Assembly (NCBI GenBank): GCA_963752965.1 | Contig: CAVWAJ010000016.1 | Location: forward strand, 310,001 to 374,000 | Direction: 5' to 3' | Length of the DNA: 64,000 nt | Source: QHXW01 sp963752965 | Lineage (GTDB): Bacteria > Acidobacteriota > Terriglobia > Bryobacterales > Bryobacteraceae | Shown here: positions 35,022-44,082 of the stretch, in pieces | Layout: each line of letters starts with the position of its first letter | Position numbering within the stretch: position 1 is the stretch's first letter | Notes under the pieces: model-generated | Told to the model about the DNA's origin: nothing | The model's database searches: none | What the model saw: the letters and a program-made list of their open reading frames with translations, nothing else | Program-made: the position numbers and the translations under genes

Positions 35022-36230
35022 ATGAAGTACCTATTGCGTGTTTTGATTACAGCCTGGACCGCTGCTCTCGCGGTGGCGGGCGGATGCTGGGCGGCAGAGA
35101 CTCCAGTAGAAGAGTACTTCGTGTATTTCGGCACTTACACGGAATTCAAATTGCCCAGTTTTAACCACTTGATGAAGAGTCAGAGCAAGGGGATCTATGT
35201 CAGCCGCTTCCGGCCGGACACAGGGGAGATCAGCACACCCGAATTGGCCGCCGAAACTGTCAATCCTTCGTATATCGCCATTCATCCGAACCAGCGCTAT
35301 CTATATGCGGTAGTGGAAGACCCGCTCGCCCTGGGCAATCTGCGCGACAAGGCCTCGTCGATTCGCGCCTTTGCTATCAACCGGGCCACCGGCAAACTCG
35401 GCCCGCTGAACACAGTGCCTGCAAAGGGCGGCAGCAGTTGTTACATCACAGTGGAGAAGTCCGGCAAGTACTTGATGGTGGCGAACTTCACCACCGGCAG
35501 CATTGTCGTATGGCGCCTGAAGGAAGACGGTTCCATCGGCGAGCAGACGGGGTTTATGCAGCACACCGGCAAAAGCGCGTTGTTGTTTGGTCCCCGTGCG
35601 CATTGGGTGGGACTTTCGCCCGACAGCCGCTTCGCCGTTTCGACAGACCTGGGGACGGATCAGTTGCTGGTTGACCGGTTCGATATGACCAACGGCTCGT
35701 TGACCCCGAATGAGCCTCACTCCGTAAGTCTGCCTCCGGGTTCCGGCCCTCGGCATTTCATGTTCGGCCCTACCGGCAAGTTTGGCTATGCGATTACCGA
35801 GTTCAGCGGCGAGGTGATGGCTTACTCGTGGGATCCCATTGCGGGCACTCTCAAGCTCATCCAGACGGTGAGCGCAAAGGCCGACGTGCTGCGGGTTTTG
35901 GGCGGCGGATCTGAAATGGCGATGCACGTGAACGGGAAGTTTCTATACGCCGGCCACCGCGGCTCCGACGTCATCAGCGTCTTTGCTATCGACGCCACAA
36001 AGGGCACCTTGACCAGGGTGCAGCAGGAGCCCACTCGCGGCATGGCGCCGCGGGGTTTCGCGGTCGATCCAACCGGCAAATACCTGCTGGTTGCCAACGA
36101 GGTTACGGATAACGTGATCGCCTTCGAGATTGACGCCCAAAGCGGACTGCTTGCGCCGACCTATAACATTCTGAAGATAGATAGCCCCACGTGCGTCAAA
36201 TTCGCAAGAATCGATCTGCCCATGGAGTGA
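35022..36230 (+). CDS. Exported lactonase-family seven-bladed propeller (6-phosphogluconolactonase-like)
   Basis: 402 residues. The signal peptide is KYLLRVLITAWTAALAVAGG. The YbhE/muconate-lactonase-like propeller has YFVYFGTYTEF, GIYVSRFRPDTGEIS, NPSYIAIHPNQRYLYAVVED, SGKYLMVANFTTGSIVVWRL, GPRAHWVGLSPDSRFAVSTD, GPRHFMFGPTGKFGYAITEF and APRGFAVDPTGKYLLVANEV. Cytosolic relatives open 6-phosphogluconolactone. An exported one more likely acts on free aldonolactones, products of the PQQ-type sugar oxidation encoded at 19331. That link is inferred. It stands apart from the following cupin genes by 306 nt. Confidence 0.88.
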   Translation: MKYLLRVLITAWTAALAVAGGCWAAETPVEEYFVYFGTYTEFKLPSFNHLMKSQSKGIYVSRFRPDTGEISTPELAAETVNPSYIAIHPNQRYLYAVVEDPLALGNLRDKASSIRAFAINRATGKLGPLNTVPAKGGSSCYITVEKSGKYLMVANFTTGSIVVWRLKEDGSIGEQTGFMQHTGKSALLFGPRAHWVGLSPDSRFAVSTDLGTDQLLVDRFDMTNGSLTPNEPHSVSLPPGSGPRHFMFGPTGKFGYAITEFSGEVMAYSWDPIAGTLKLIQTVSAKADVLRVLGGGSEMAMHVNGKFLYAGHRGSDVISVFAIDATKGTLTRVQQEPTRGMAPRGFAVDPTGKYLLVANEVTDNVIAFEIDAQSGLLAPTYNILKIDSPTCVKFARIDLPME

Positions 36231-36536
36231 GATTCCGGCGTTTGCGGCCCACCCACGCTTTGGCCCGCGCCGGCCTCTTCGGAAAGAGTCGATTGACCGG
36301 CGGGGTCTCGAAGAGTTACACTCGCCCCAGGAATTAGGATTATGGAGTAAAAGGCCCATAAAGATACTTTAGTGGAATGAAGATCCGTTGTTTCTGACGT
36401 TACTTCGGCCTTCGCGTTGCCGGCTCCAGTGTTCTGAAAATGCGACCGATGTGTGTTCAACCATAGGATGGCCGGCACTGGAATGAATAAAGTAAAGGCC
36501 ATCCGGTAGGACAAAGAACAAAAAAGGAGAGGTGTT
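36231..36536. other. Intergenic gap before the cupin pair (306 nt)
   Basis: Nothing coding is seen. A ribosome site AAGGAGAGG sits 7 nt before the first cupin start. The promoter of the cupin pair should lie here, but no clear boxes were found. Confidence 0.3.
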
Positions 36537-37385
36537 ATGTTCAGCAGATGGATTGCTCCCGCCCTGGTGGGGTTCGCTGTGCTGTCGCCCCTGACGCTCG
36601 CGCAGGAGGTGGGAAGCAACGCTTATGTGGATATGTTTTTTGGAGATTGGCACGCGTCCACGCCCCACTCCACGCTCGGCTCGCTCGAGGAGCGGGACAT
36701 TCTTACGAGGGGCGACGGTCTGAAACCCACGAAGAAAGGCGCGGTTCTTCGTCACATCAATTCCTTCTCCTACGGCTCGCTGGCGCCGGGTTCCGCGACT
36801 GCGCCTACGCGGCTGGACCAGAAACAGGAGATTTTCTATTTCCTGTCGGGCCGCGGCAACGCCGTGGCCGGCGGGCAAACCGTGGAGTTGTTTCCTAATA
36901 TCGCAATCCTGATGCCGGCGAACCTGGAGTTCACTATAAGGAATACCGGTGACCAGCCGCTGACGATGTACCTGGTCGTAGAGCCGACACCGGCGGGCTT
37001 CCGACCCAATTCGAACATGCTGGTCAGGGACGAAAACACAACGGCGATTAGTTCCACCGACGGTCACTGGGCCCACATTGTCAAACCGCTTTACACCACC
37101 GCCGACGGTTTGGGAACGCTGCAGAGCGTCCTGACGGTGGTGATGGACCCGATGACGATTGGCCAGCCCCACCTAGTCGATCACGATATCGAGGAGATAT
37201 GGGCGGGAATAGACGGAACCACCCTGGCGCTGGTTGGGCCGTTCCTGCGCAGGCAGGGCCCCGGAGTGGCCTATCTGCATCCCCCGGACAACCTGGCGCC
37301 TCACACCAACATCAATTACTCCGAGGATCGACAGGCGAAGTTCCTGTACATTGCCCGATACCAGGGAGAGCCACCAAGGAAGTAA
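36537..37385 (+). CDS. Exported cupin protein 1
   Basis: 282 residues. Signal: FSRWIAPALVGFAVLSPLTL. A tandem beta-barrel fold with VDMFFGDWHASTPHSTLGSL, then QKQEIFYFLSGRGNAVAGGQ and LMPANLEFTIRNTGDQPLTM (cupin motif 2 with G-D-x-P-L). The second half has GQPHLVDHDIEEIWAGIDGT and LAPHTNINYSE. Possible metal ligands are the His and Glu of QPHLVDHDIEEIW. It resembles oxalate-decarboxylase-like bicupins. The enzyme activity is unknown. It is followed at 29 nt by a paralogue of the same plan. Confidence 0.8.
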   Translation: MFSRWIAPALVGFAVLSPLTLAQEVGSNAYVDMFFGDWHASTPHSTLGSLEERDILTRGDGLKPTKKGAVLRHINSFSYGSLAPGSATAPTRLDQKQEIFYFLSGRGNAVAGGQTVELFPNIAILMPANLEFTIRNTGDQPLTMYLVVEPTPAGFRPNSNMLVRDENTTAISSTDGHWAHIVKPLYTTADGLGTLQSVLTVVMDPMTIGQPHLVDHDIEEIWAGIDGTTLALVGPFLRRQGPGVAYLHPPDNLAPHTNINYSEDRQAKFLYIARYQGEPPRK

Positions 37386-37414
37386 TGCGAGCGAAGGCGA
37401 AAGGAGAACACTTT

Positions 37415-38398
37415 ATGACCAGGACATTACTTGTAGTATTAACGGCAGCGCTTTTGCTTCTTGCGGTCTCTGCTCCGGCGATCGCCCAGACTGCGCCCGC
37501 GTCGCCAGATCAGAGCTCGAACGATCCGGGCTATAACCATGGCCGCGGTGGCGGCATCAACTCGTATCCCAGTCCTTCGGCGATCAAATATATGCCGGCC
37601 AGGGACTTTCAGGATCGACGAATCGATATGTTTATGGGCGATTGGCACGAGTCCATGCCTCGCAGCCTGCACGGTTCGCTGGTGGTGCGTGATTTGTTAA
37701 CCAAGGGAGACAACTTCGCGCCGCCGTCGAAAGCCGCCATCCTCAAATACACCAACTTCGTTGCCTATGCAACCCTGAGTGCTTACGCCTCAACTACGCC
37801 CACCAAGCTGAACAAAGAGCAGGAGGTGTTTTATTTCATCGGAGGCACCGGAACGTTGACTGCTGGTGGAGCTACCGGCCAGCTTCAGAAAGACGTCGCC
37901 GCCTTCATGCCGGCCAATCTCGAATTTGTGATGCGCAACAGCGGCGATCAGCCCCTTACTATGTACATCATCAGCGAACCCACTCCTCCGGGGTTCAAAC
38001 CGAATAACAAGCTGCTGATGATCGACGAGAGAAAGGCTCATTTCAGGACTCCCGCCGGACCGGATCCATACATCGTTCCCGGCTCGTCGGGTCATTGGGC
38101 GCACATCGTGAGAGAACTTTTCGCGCAGCGCGACGGGCTGGCCTCGCTGAGCAGCATTCTCACTGTGGAACTGCCGCCGTTGAGCCTTGGCGAACCGCAC
38201 CCGCATGGCCCGCTTCAAGAGGAGGTCTGGACGGCCCTCGAAGGCAACAGCCTGGCTTGGGAAGCAACGGGGCTGCGCCTGCAACGCCCCGGGATGGCAT
38301 ACATGATTCGTCCGGATGGCGCGTCGACCCACACCAATATCAACTTCGGCGACGCTAAAATCAAATTCCTATATTCCGTAGCGGGACCTAGACAGTAG
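37415..38398 (+). CDS. Exported cupin protein 2 (paralogue of the preceding gene)
   Basis: 327 residues from ATG 37415, set by AAGGAGA 7-8 nt upstream. A longer frame from 37199 runs inside the first cupin gene. Signal: TRTLLVVLTAALLLLAVSAP. It shares FMGDWHESMPRSLHGSLVVR, NKEQEVFYFIGGTGTLTAGG, FMPANLEFVMRNSGDQPLTM YIISEPTPPGFKPN and GEPHPHGPLQEEVWTALEGN with its neighbour. Here the metal-type cluster PHPHGPLQEEVW is closer to a classic cupin H-x-H-x(n)-E than in copy 1. The two may form a heteromer. A strong hairpin 12 nt after the stop ends the operon. Confidence 0.82.
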   Translation: MTRTLLVVLTAALLLLAVSAPAIAQTAPASPDQSSNDPGYNHGRGGGINSYPSPSAIKYMPARDFQDRRIDMFMGDWHESMPRSLHGSLVVRDLLTKGDNFAPPSKAAILKYTNFVAYATLSAYASTTPTKLNKEQEVFYFIGGTGTLTAGGATGQLQKDVAAFMPANLEFVMRNSGDQPLTMYIISEPTPPGFKPNNKLLMIDERKAHFRTPAGPDPYIVPGSSGHWAHIVRELFAQRDGLASLSSILTVELPPLSLGEPHPHGPLQEEVWTALEGNSLAWEATGLRLQRPGMAYMIRPDGASTHTNINFGDAKIKFLYSVAGPRQ

Positions 38399-38409
38399 CG
38401 GAGTCACAC

Positions 38410-38444
38410 ACGGCGTCTGTCCCTTTACGCGGGGCAGACGCCGT
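38410..38444 (+). terminator. Stable hairpin behind the cupin pair
   Basis: ACGGCGTCTGTCCC pairs with GGGGCAGACGCCGT (14 pairs, one G-T) around TTTACGC, starting 12 nt after the stop codon. No T-run follows. It is the same type of long-stem 3' hairpin as those at 29865 and 62449. Confidence 0.65.
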
Positions 38445-38635
38445 CTCCGCGCGTTCTCTGACTTCCTACCCTGCCACTTCCTCCATCTTCGCCGCCCCCA
38501 CCTTCCTCCGCAGCTCTTGGCCGCTGTCAACCATGTCCCTTCACTCGTGCCTACGAGAGTACCCCTAACAGCCAATCATCTTCCCGTTGTACTCGCTCCG
38601 ATATTCGATCAGGGAGTCCGGCAGAATGCTGCACG

Positions 38636-39031
38636 TTGACCGCACAAGACCCAGGCAAGCGATATATCGTTTCCCTGCGCAGGGAGGGCAGTGTACTGCG
38701 CAGTTGGGCTGATGCCACGCAGCTCAAGATTGAGGTTTATAGCGGCTCGCACAACCAACAAGATCTACCGCTCGATCTTGGCCCGGCCACAACAATTGTC
38801 TATATACTCTTCACTCCCGGACCTGATTGCGACCTTAATACGCTTGGGGCAAGGCTTGGCTGGCCCCCTTACTCTTATGGGAGGCCGCGATATACAAACG
38901 AGAGGTTGAAGCAACTTGAGCTCAGCTCCAATCGGGCCCTCAGCGAATACGCTTGCGAGGCATCCGCATCGATGTTCTGGCATTATCCTAATTTAGCAAC
39001 AAGCTGCTTCGTCGATCGATCACCTCAGTAA
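38636..39031 (+). CDS. Hypothetical protein (131 codons), doubtful
   Basis: A frame from TTG 38636 with RYIVSLRREGSVLRSW and IVYILFTPGPDCDLNTLG. It has no good start or ribosome site, no signal peptide and no recognised family. It lies between the cupin terminator and an intron remnant, a region otherwise without genes, so it may be chance or the relic of a lost gene. Confidence 0.2.
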   Translation: MTAQDPGKRYIVSLRREGSVLRSWADATQLKIEVYSGSHNQQDLPLDLGPATTIVYILFTPGPDCDLNTLGARLGWPPYSYGRPRYTNERLKQLELSSNRALSEYACEASASMFWHYPNLATSCFVDRSPQ

Positions 39032-39180
39032 CTTGCCGGCGAGCCAGTAATCGACACTGAACTTTCCCGGACCAAAGCAGATCAGCCAGCTTTCACCGCT
39101 TTATCCGAGACTGCCGGGCTGACAGCTGATGAAGAACATCTCCTTCCAATTCTTCGATCTTCGAGGCCGAAACGGTTGAG

Positions 39181-39640
39181 TAGGCCGATGGAATTTCACC
39201 ACCGGGCCGAGTCGCCCCGGGGAATTTCACCCCGAGGCGCTCACAGATTCCGGACGTAAGCCTCTCGACTTATCCGGCTCGTGCCACCCATTGAAGGCTG
39301 CCGCCTCCCATCAGAACCATCAAGTTCCTCCGGTTGCCCGTTGACCCTTACGATCCCGATGCGGGTGACCTGCTCCCTTCGCTCCACGGGCGTCACCCCC
39401 CTTTTCTCCGCTACTACGAAGCAGTCCGCCCCTGACTGGCCCATCGGTACTTTTCAGCCTCGCGGTTCTGCCGCTTGTGCCTTTTCCCTTGACAGGGCCG
39501 ACCAGGTTCTCAAGTTCCGTCCGAAAGCCCGGATCAGATTCACGCCTGCTCTGCACCGGACACCGCATGGCCAGTAAGTAGGTACCTTCCATGCTATTCC
39601 CGGCGCCGAGAGTGAGCTCCGGTTTCGGTGCCGTCATAGT
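39181..39640 (-). ncRNA. Group II intron remnant (domain V/VI-like 3' end)
   Basis: On the minus strand at 39280-39241, GAGCCGGATAAGTCGAGAGG and CTTACGTCCGGAATCTGTGA form the hairpin shape of intron domain V. A domain VI-like stem (CCTCGGGGTGAAATTCCCCG) follows down to about 39181. The stretch 39281-39640 upstream is the degenerate sequence often found with such introns. No maturase is attached here. Confidence 0.5.
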
Positions 39641-39808
39641 TCTGTTTCGATGTTTTGCCCACAGGTTCGCTTCCGCTCGTCTTTCTGATTGTCAACGCCG
39701 GATGAAATTTCCTCACATCGCCGGTTGAAAATTCCTCCACCCGGAAACTCTCCGACGCCGACCAGCGGGAGGCGCCAGAGAAGCAGCTTTACATGAGCCC
39801 CCTTTCCC

Positions 39809-40708
39809 TCATGACGGAACGGTGTTCGTAGAACAGCCCGGAGCAGTCAAGGCCGCGCTGGTTTTGCGCGACGAAGTGGAGCCTTGACGGCGAGGACCGT
39901 TCTGCAAGATTTCTGGTGAGGGAAAGGGGGCTGGGCGGTCCGCTTCTTCCTCTGGCCGCGGAAACAACCCAGCCTTGCGCCGGTCCTTTAGACGGTAACT
40001 CTCCCCACGGATGTTGATCGTCGTCGAGTGATGCAACAACCGGTCCAGGATTGCGGTTGCGATGATCGGATCGCCGAAGATGGTGCCCCAGTCACCGTAG
40101 CTTTTGTTCGAGGTCAGAATGATGCTGCCACGCTCGTAACGTGCGCTCACCAACTGAAAGAAGATGGTGGCGCCCATATCGTCCAGCGGCAAGTAGCCCA
40201 TCTCATCGATGATCAGAACCTTGGGCGCCAGGTACACCCGCATCCTCCGGTCCAGTCGGCCTTCGCGGTAAGCCCTGGCGAGATCGGTGACCAGATCATG
40301 CGCCGTCATAAAGTAAGCTCCGAAACCGGCCTGAATCGCGGCTTCCGCCAGGGCGACACTCAGGTGTGTTTTGCCCACACCAGGTGGGCCGAGAAACACC
40401 ACGTTGCTAGCCTCGTGGATGAATCGCAACGTGCGCAACTCGCGGATCTGCCGTTCGTCGATCGATGGCTGAAAACCGAAGTCGAACTGATCGAAGGTCT
40501 TCACAAACGGCAGGTGCGCCAGTTGCAGCCGGGCGCGCAGATACCGGGTCCGCCGCGCATCCACCTCACAACTCAGCAGCTCATCGAGAAAATCCGCGTA
40601 GCTCGGCTCCTTTTTGGAAGCCTGCTCGAGCAGACTCTCTAGCCGTGCCTCGACTGCCTTCAGTCCCAGTCCATTCAGTGCGGTTTGTAATCGCTCCACC
40701 GCAGTCAT
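39809..40708 (-). CDS. istB: IS21 helper ATPase IstB
   Basis: 299 residues. The AAA+ core has Walker A GPPGVGKT (about residue 107), Walker B VLIIDEMGYLPL, a sensor stretch IILTSNKSYGDW and the end DRLLHHSTTINIRGESYRLK typical of IstB. It loads IstA on target DNA during IS21 transposition. About 45 residues after YRLKDRR are low in complexity and unlike other IstB ends, maybe from a shifted stop. Its start overlaps the istA stop by 4 nt. Confidence 0.95.
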   Translation of the reverse strand: MTAVERLQTALNGLGLKAVEARLESLLEQASKKEPSYADFLDELLSCEVDARRTRYLRARLQLAHLPFVKTFDQFDFGFQPSIDERQIRELRTLRFIHEASNVVFLGPPGVGKTHLSVALAEAAIQAGFGAYFMTAHDLVTDLARAYREGRLDRRMRVYLAPKVLIIDEMGYLPLDDMGATIFFQLVSARYERGSIILTSNKSYGDWGTIFGDPIIATAILDRLLHHSTTINIRGESYRLKDRRKAGLFPRPEEEADRPAPFPSPEILQNGPRRQGSTSSRKTSAALTAPGCSTNTVPS

Positions 40709-41952
40709 AGCGCACCTCCGATGGCCGCACTCTCATACGCCGCCAAGGGGCGGATCTCCACCACCGGCGCGGTATCTTGAATGCGAATCAGAATCTTGCG
40801 CTCCTGTCGGGCTCCCAGTGGAATCCCCCGATGATGATCGGCTTGCGTCACCACGACGTGCTTGCGCGGAGCCTGGCTGTGGATCGCGATCCGCTCCCGG
40901 CCGTAATGCACTTCGACTTCACGGCCGCGTTCGCGCACCCACACCGATCGGCCGGCATATTCCCACGGCACGGAATACCGGCTGCCTTGCCAGGACACAT
41001 ACGCATCTCGTGCCACCTTGCGCAGCTCATCGTCTATATAGGGATAAGGTGGACGCCCATCCATCGGCTGCAGGCTAAACTGATCCACATTCCAGCGCAC
41101 CGCTACTTGCTCATGCGTCGTGCCGTGCACCCGCTGGTTGGCTACTTCCCACACCCAAGCACGCAACTGCGCATTCAGATCACTGAGGCAACTCGGCTCG
41201 CGTCCCTGTAATCCACACAGGAAGTTCCGCCGCACATACTTCACTCCCGATTCCACCTTGCCCTTGGTCTGTGCGCGATACGGCCGGCACAGCCGAGGCT
41301 GGAAGCCCCAGTAGCGAGCGAAGTCAACAAACACCGGATGCCAGATCACTTCGCCGCGCTCGTCGATCTCCAGCCACACTGTTTTCATGCGGTCATAGAG
41401 AATCTCCTCGGGCACCCCACCCAACTGCCGGAAGGCTTCCTCGTGCATCTTCAGCAACGTGCCCAGCTTCTGGTCCAGCGCCGCCTCGGCCATCATTGCC
41501 CGGCTATAGCCCAGGGTGAAGGTGAAACCATTCAGCGCCCGCTGTTGGCCATCCATCTCGATGGTGCCCAGGTGCCCCCAGTCCACTTGCGCCTGCTTGC
41601 CTGGTGGCGTTTCGAACCGTCTTACCGCAACCGTGCGTGCCGATTCGCGTTGCGGTTGCAGCCAGTCTTTCAGAATCGTGTAGCCCCCGGGATACCCACG
41701 GGCCCGCAACTCCCGCAGTAGTACCTGCGCATTCCAAACGCCAGCCTTCAGCCGCTCATCCAGATACGGCTTGAATGCATCCAGCTTGCTCGGTGCTGTC
41801 GGTCGTGGTCCGTAGGTCGGTGCGCTTTCCGGCTGGATCAGATACTTGCGAATGGTTTTCCGGTCGTACCCGGTCAGCACGCTGATCGCTCGGATGCTCA
41901 GCCCCTGTCGTTTCAGTTCCTCGATATCTTGCACGTCTCTCCCCCGCAACAC
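40705..41952 (-). CDS. istA: IS21 transposase IstA
   Basis: 415 residues. An N-terminal HTH (DIEELKRQGLSIRAISVLTG YDRKTIRKYL) precedes the DDE core: Asp in QAQVDWGHLG, the middle acidic residue near EILYDRMKTV, and Glu in KGKVESGVKYVRRNFL. The C-terminus is beta-rich (SVWVRERGREVEVHYGRERI). Full length for IS21. Coupled to istB by an ATGA overlap. It looks active. Confidence 0.95.
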   Translation of the reverse strand: MLRGRDVQDIEELKRQGLSIRAISVLTGYDRKTIRKYLIQPESAPTYGPRPTAPSKLDAFKPYLDERLKAGVWNAQVLLRELRARGYPGGYTILKDWLQPQRESARTVAVRRFETPPGKQAQVDWGHLGTIEMDGQQRALNGFTFTLGYSRAMMAEAALDQKLGTLLKMHEEAFRQLGGVPEEILYDRMKTVWLEIDERGEVIWHPVFVDFARYWGFQPRLCRPYRAQTKGKVESGVKYVRRNFLCGLQGREPSCLSDLNAQLRAWVWEVANQRVHGTTHEQVAVRWNVDQFSLQPMDGRPPYPYIDDELRKVARDAYVSWQGSRYSVPWEYAGRSVWVRERGREVEVHYGRERIAIHSQAPRKHVVVTQADHHRGIPLGARQERKILIRIQDTAPVVEIRPLAAYESAAIGGAL

Positions 41953-42042
41953 ATCCCGGCACCTCCTACTTCAGAATCGGTGCCGGCCTTAGCCCTTGTC
42001 AGGGGTGGGGGATTTTTCGTCCGGCACTATGGGGATTTTACG

Positions 42043-43843
42043 GGGTCTTCCGCACTTTTGGTGGAGGTTCACGGAGAGTGCTGCGAATGCTGGGGTCGAA
42101 AGGGTAGTACACGTCGGCGCAAAAGCAGAAATCCGCCGCGGCCATACATCTGCCGTTTTAAGAGCTTAAGGCGGTGGACTTGGCCTTCGACTTGTCCATT
42201 GCTCCAATGCTGTTCGACCGCGGCCGCCACCGCCTCGTAGTCGCGTTGGATTCCAGTGACGAAGCACTTTAGTTCGGGGATCTCCGACGCCAGACTTCTC
42301 GTCAACCAAGATTTCAGTGCGTCGGAATTCCGCTCCTTGAAAACCGTGCGGAATTGTTGAGCTAGGTGCTCGGCCGTGGCGAGCTGAGCATGACCGGCGG
42401 TAACTGCCTCCACCCAGCGCTGTTCGTCAGGGCTGCGATGCATCGGCGGTTTCGTTAGCCAAAACGCCACCAGTCGCAGGTTGGGGAGGGTTCGGCGCGG
42501 CTTCGAAATCGGCGTCGATGACTTCGCCCGCCAAGGCTGGACGTATTCCTTCACCCGGCTTCGCTGTCCGCCATAGCCGCGCTGACGCAACTCGCGGCAG
42601 AGTTGGGACGCATTGTGGCAGCCCTCTGCCCAGCGCTTCTCCAAATACTCACGAAAGGAATCCAGCTCAGATCGCCGCCGCCGTGGTGCACGTTCCGGAA
42701 ACTCTCCTGCCTTAAGGAACCGTCGGATTGTGGTGCGGGTAATGCCGAGTTCGCGAGCGATCGCTCGTTTGGTGAGTCCGCGTTGGTAGGCCGCCCTGAC
42801 TGCCTCAAATAGTGCTTTTCGCTTCTCCCGTCGCTGGTGACGCTGCTGCTCATGCCGGTTGAGTTGGATTGGTACTTCTGGTGTGTTTTCTTTGACCGGT
42901 GAGATACCTTGGCCGCTTGGCTCAACAGCATCACCCGGTGCCGAATGCGAGGCTGCGGGTTCCACCAACTGGACCCGTTGTAATACATTAGCCAATCGCT
43001 CCAGCACCCGTTGGAGCGCCTGTGTCAGGTTGCAATAAAGGTGAAATCGATCTGCGACTTGGATGGCATCCGGCGCACCCTTACGGGCACCCTCGGCATA
43101 AGCACCTGCGCGATCACGGCTGATGACGCGCACGGTAGGGTGAGCTTGCAGCCATTTGGCTAGCGTCTCCGACTCACGATCCGGGAGAAGGTCAATGGGC
43201 TGGTGCCGCTCCAAATCCACCAATACTGTCCCGTAGCGATGGCCGCGCCGCCACGCCCAATCGTCTACCCCGAGGACCTTTACATCACCTGCCGATTCAG
43301 TAGAGACGGTCTGGCTGATGACTCGAAGGATCGTGTCGGCGCAGGACTCAATACCCAACCGCGCTGCCAAACGACAGCCAGCTTCGCCACCCAAGGCGTA
43401 GCCGATCGCGAGCAAAGCGTCACGATGACGACAGGTTTGTCTACTGTAGGGCGAAGCCACGATCGGCAGCCGTTGTGTAAAGATCCGGCACTGACAATGT
43501 CGGGCCCGACAGTAGAAACGATGGGTTCGCAGACAGATCCGAACCACTGTGCCGTGACAAGGGAGGTCACGCAAGGTACGGAAATATCGGCTGTGTACGT
43601 GACAAGAGCGGATGCCACAGCGGGGACAAGCGGCACCACCTGCAGTGGCCGAGACGATCATCATCATGACGCTGCCGTGATGAACTATTTCATCCAGCGT
43701 CAGGCATGATGGATCTGGAAGAAGCGATACAAGCAAAGGGCTGGGGGAAGCAGCCATTTGCTCTTTGAGCTTAGAACATTCTCGCTTAAACCTGTTTTAT
43801 GCAGAAATGAGGTGTCGCGATCCACCAAAAGTGCGGAAGACCC
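42043..43843 (-). mobile_element. ISL3-family element with perfect 23-bp ends and 8-bp target duplication
   Basis: The left end, GGGTCTTCCGCACTTTTGGT + GGA (42043-42065), is an exact inverted copy of 43821-43843. ATTTTACG lies directly outside both ends (42035-42042 and 43844-43851), an 8-bp direct repeat as made by ISL3 elements. Total length 1,801 bp. It landed at the outer edge of the IS21 right end, so it is the younger of the two. Confidence 0.95.
42069..43757 (-). CDS. ISL3-family transposase
   Basis: 562 residues. An N-terminal zinc-ribbon region (ACPRCGIRSCHVHSRYFRTL, RTHRFYCRARHCQCRIF) is followed by the ISL3 DDE domain: VKVLGVDDWAWRRGHRYGTV (first Asp), VRVISRDRAGAYAEGARKGA (second) and the C-terminal QHWSNGQVEGQVHRLKLLKR (Glu of the N-G-x-x-E-G motif). 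A middle helix-turn-helix (RGLTKRAIARELGITRTTIR) is also present. All signatures are kept and the element has perfect ends, so it is likely active. Confidence 0.95.
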   Translation of the reverse strand: MAASPSPLLVSLLPDPSCLTLDEIVHHGSVMMMIVSATAGGAACPRCGIRSCHVHSRYFRTLRDLPCHGTVVRICLRTHRFYCRARHCQCRIFTQRLPIVASPYSRQTCRHRDALLAIGYALGGEAGCRLAARLGIESCADTILRVISQTVSTESAGDVKVLGVDDWAWRRGHRYGTVLVDLERHQPIDLLPDRESETLAKWLQAHPTVRVISRDRAGAYAEGARKGAPDAIQVADRFHLYCNLTQALQRVLERLANVLQRVQLVEPAASHSAPGDAVEPSGQGISPVKENTPEVPIQLNRHEQQRHQRREKRKALFEAVRAAYQRGLTKRAIARELGITRTTIRRFLKAGEFPERAPRRRRSELDSFREYLEKRWAEGCHNASQLCRELRQRGYGGQRSRVKEYVQPWRAKSSTPISKPRRTLPNLRLVAFWLTKPPMHRSPDEQRWVEAVTAGHAQLATAEHLAQQFRTVFKERNSDALKSWLTRSLASEIPELKCFVTGIQRDYEAVAAAVEQHWSNGQVEGQVHRLKLLKRQMYGRGGFLLLRRRVLPFRPQHSQHSP

Positions 43844-44040
43844 ATTTTACGACCGGCGCTGACATGATCCCCACATGACGTGATCAATTTCCACGCCTTT
43901 TAACCGGAACGTTCACCACCGCGGCTTTTGTCCGAAGCAGCTTCCGGCAGTTTGAAGCCTCCCCCTACAGAGCGGCTCCGAAGGGCCCACCTTCATCTTT
44001 CGTACAGCATGACGCTTTCGCGTCTTCTTGACACAACCTC

Positions 44041-44079
44041 TCGCAGAACCGAGCGTGAGACTCTCGCCTCACTCGGCTC
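44041..44079 (-). ncRNA. Group II intron domain V
   Basis: The minus strand reads GAGCCGAGTGAGGCGAGAGT and CTCACGCTCGGTTCTGCGA, the canonical domain V hairpin, directly after the maturase stop codon. A domain VI-like stem follows to about 43990. Confidence 0.65.
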
Positions 44080-44082
44080 CCA

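Larger units (their letters stand above)
39701..42042 (-). mobile_element. IS21-family element (istA-istB)
   Basis: It contains complete istA and istB on the minus strand. Imperfect inverted ends are visible: left TGAAATTTCCTCACATCGCC then GGTTGAAAATTCCTCCACCC (39703-39742); right, read inward, GTAAAATCCCCATAGTGCC then GGACGAAAAATCCCCCACCC (42042-42003). The right end has been split from its flank by the ISL3 element inserted at 42043. Confidence 0.8.

Noticed and set aside
37199..37414. Longer N-terminus for the second cupin (399 codons)
   Set aside because: This stretch lies inside the first cupin gene out of phase. The ATG at 37415 has a good ribosome site and starts a signal peptide.
39701..43843. 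One composite transposon made of IS21 and ISL3
   Set aside because: The ISL3 has its own perfect ends and target duplication and carries nothing else; it is a simple insertion at the IS21 edge.
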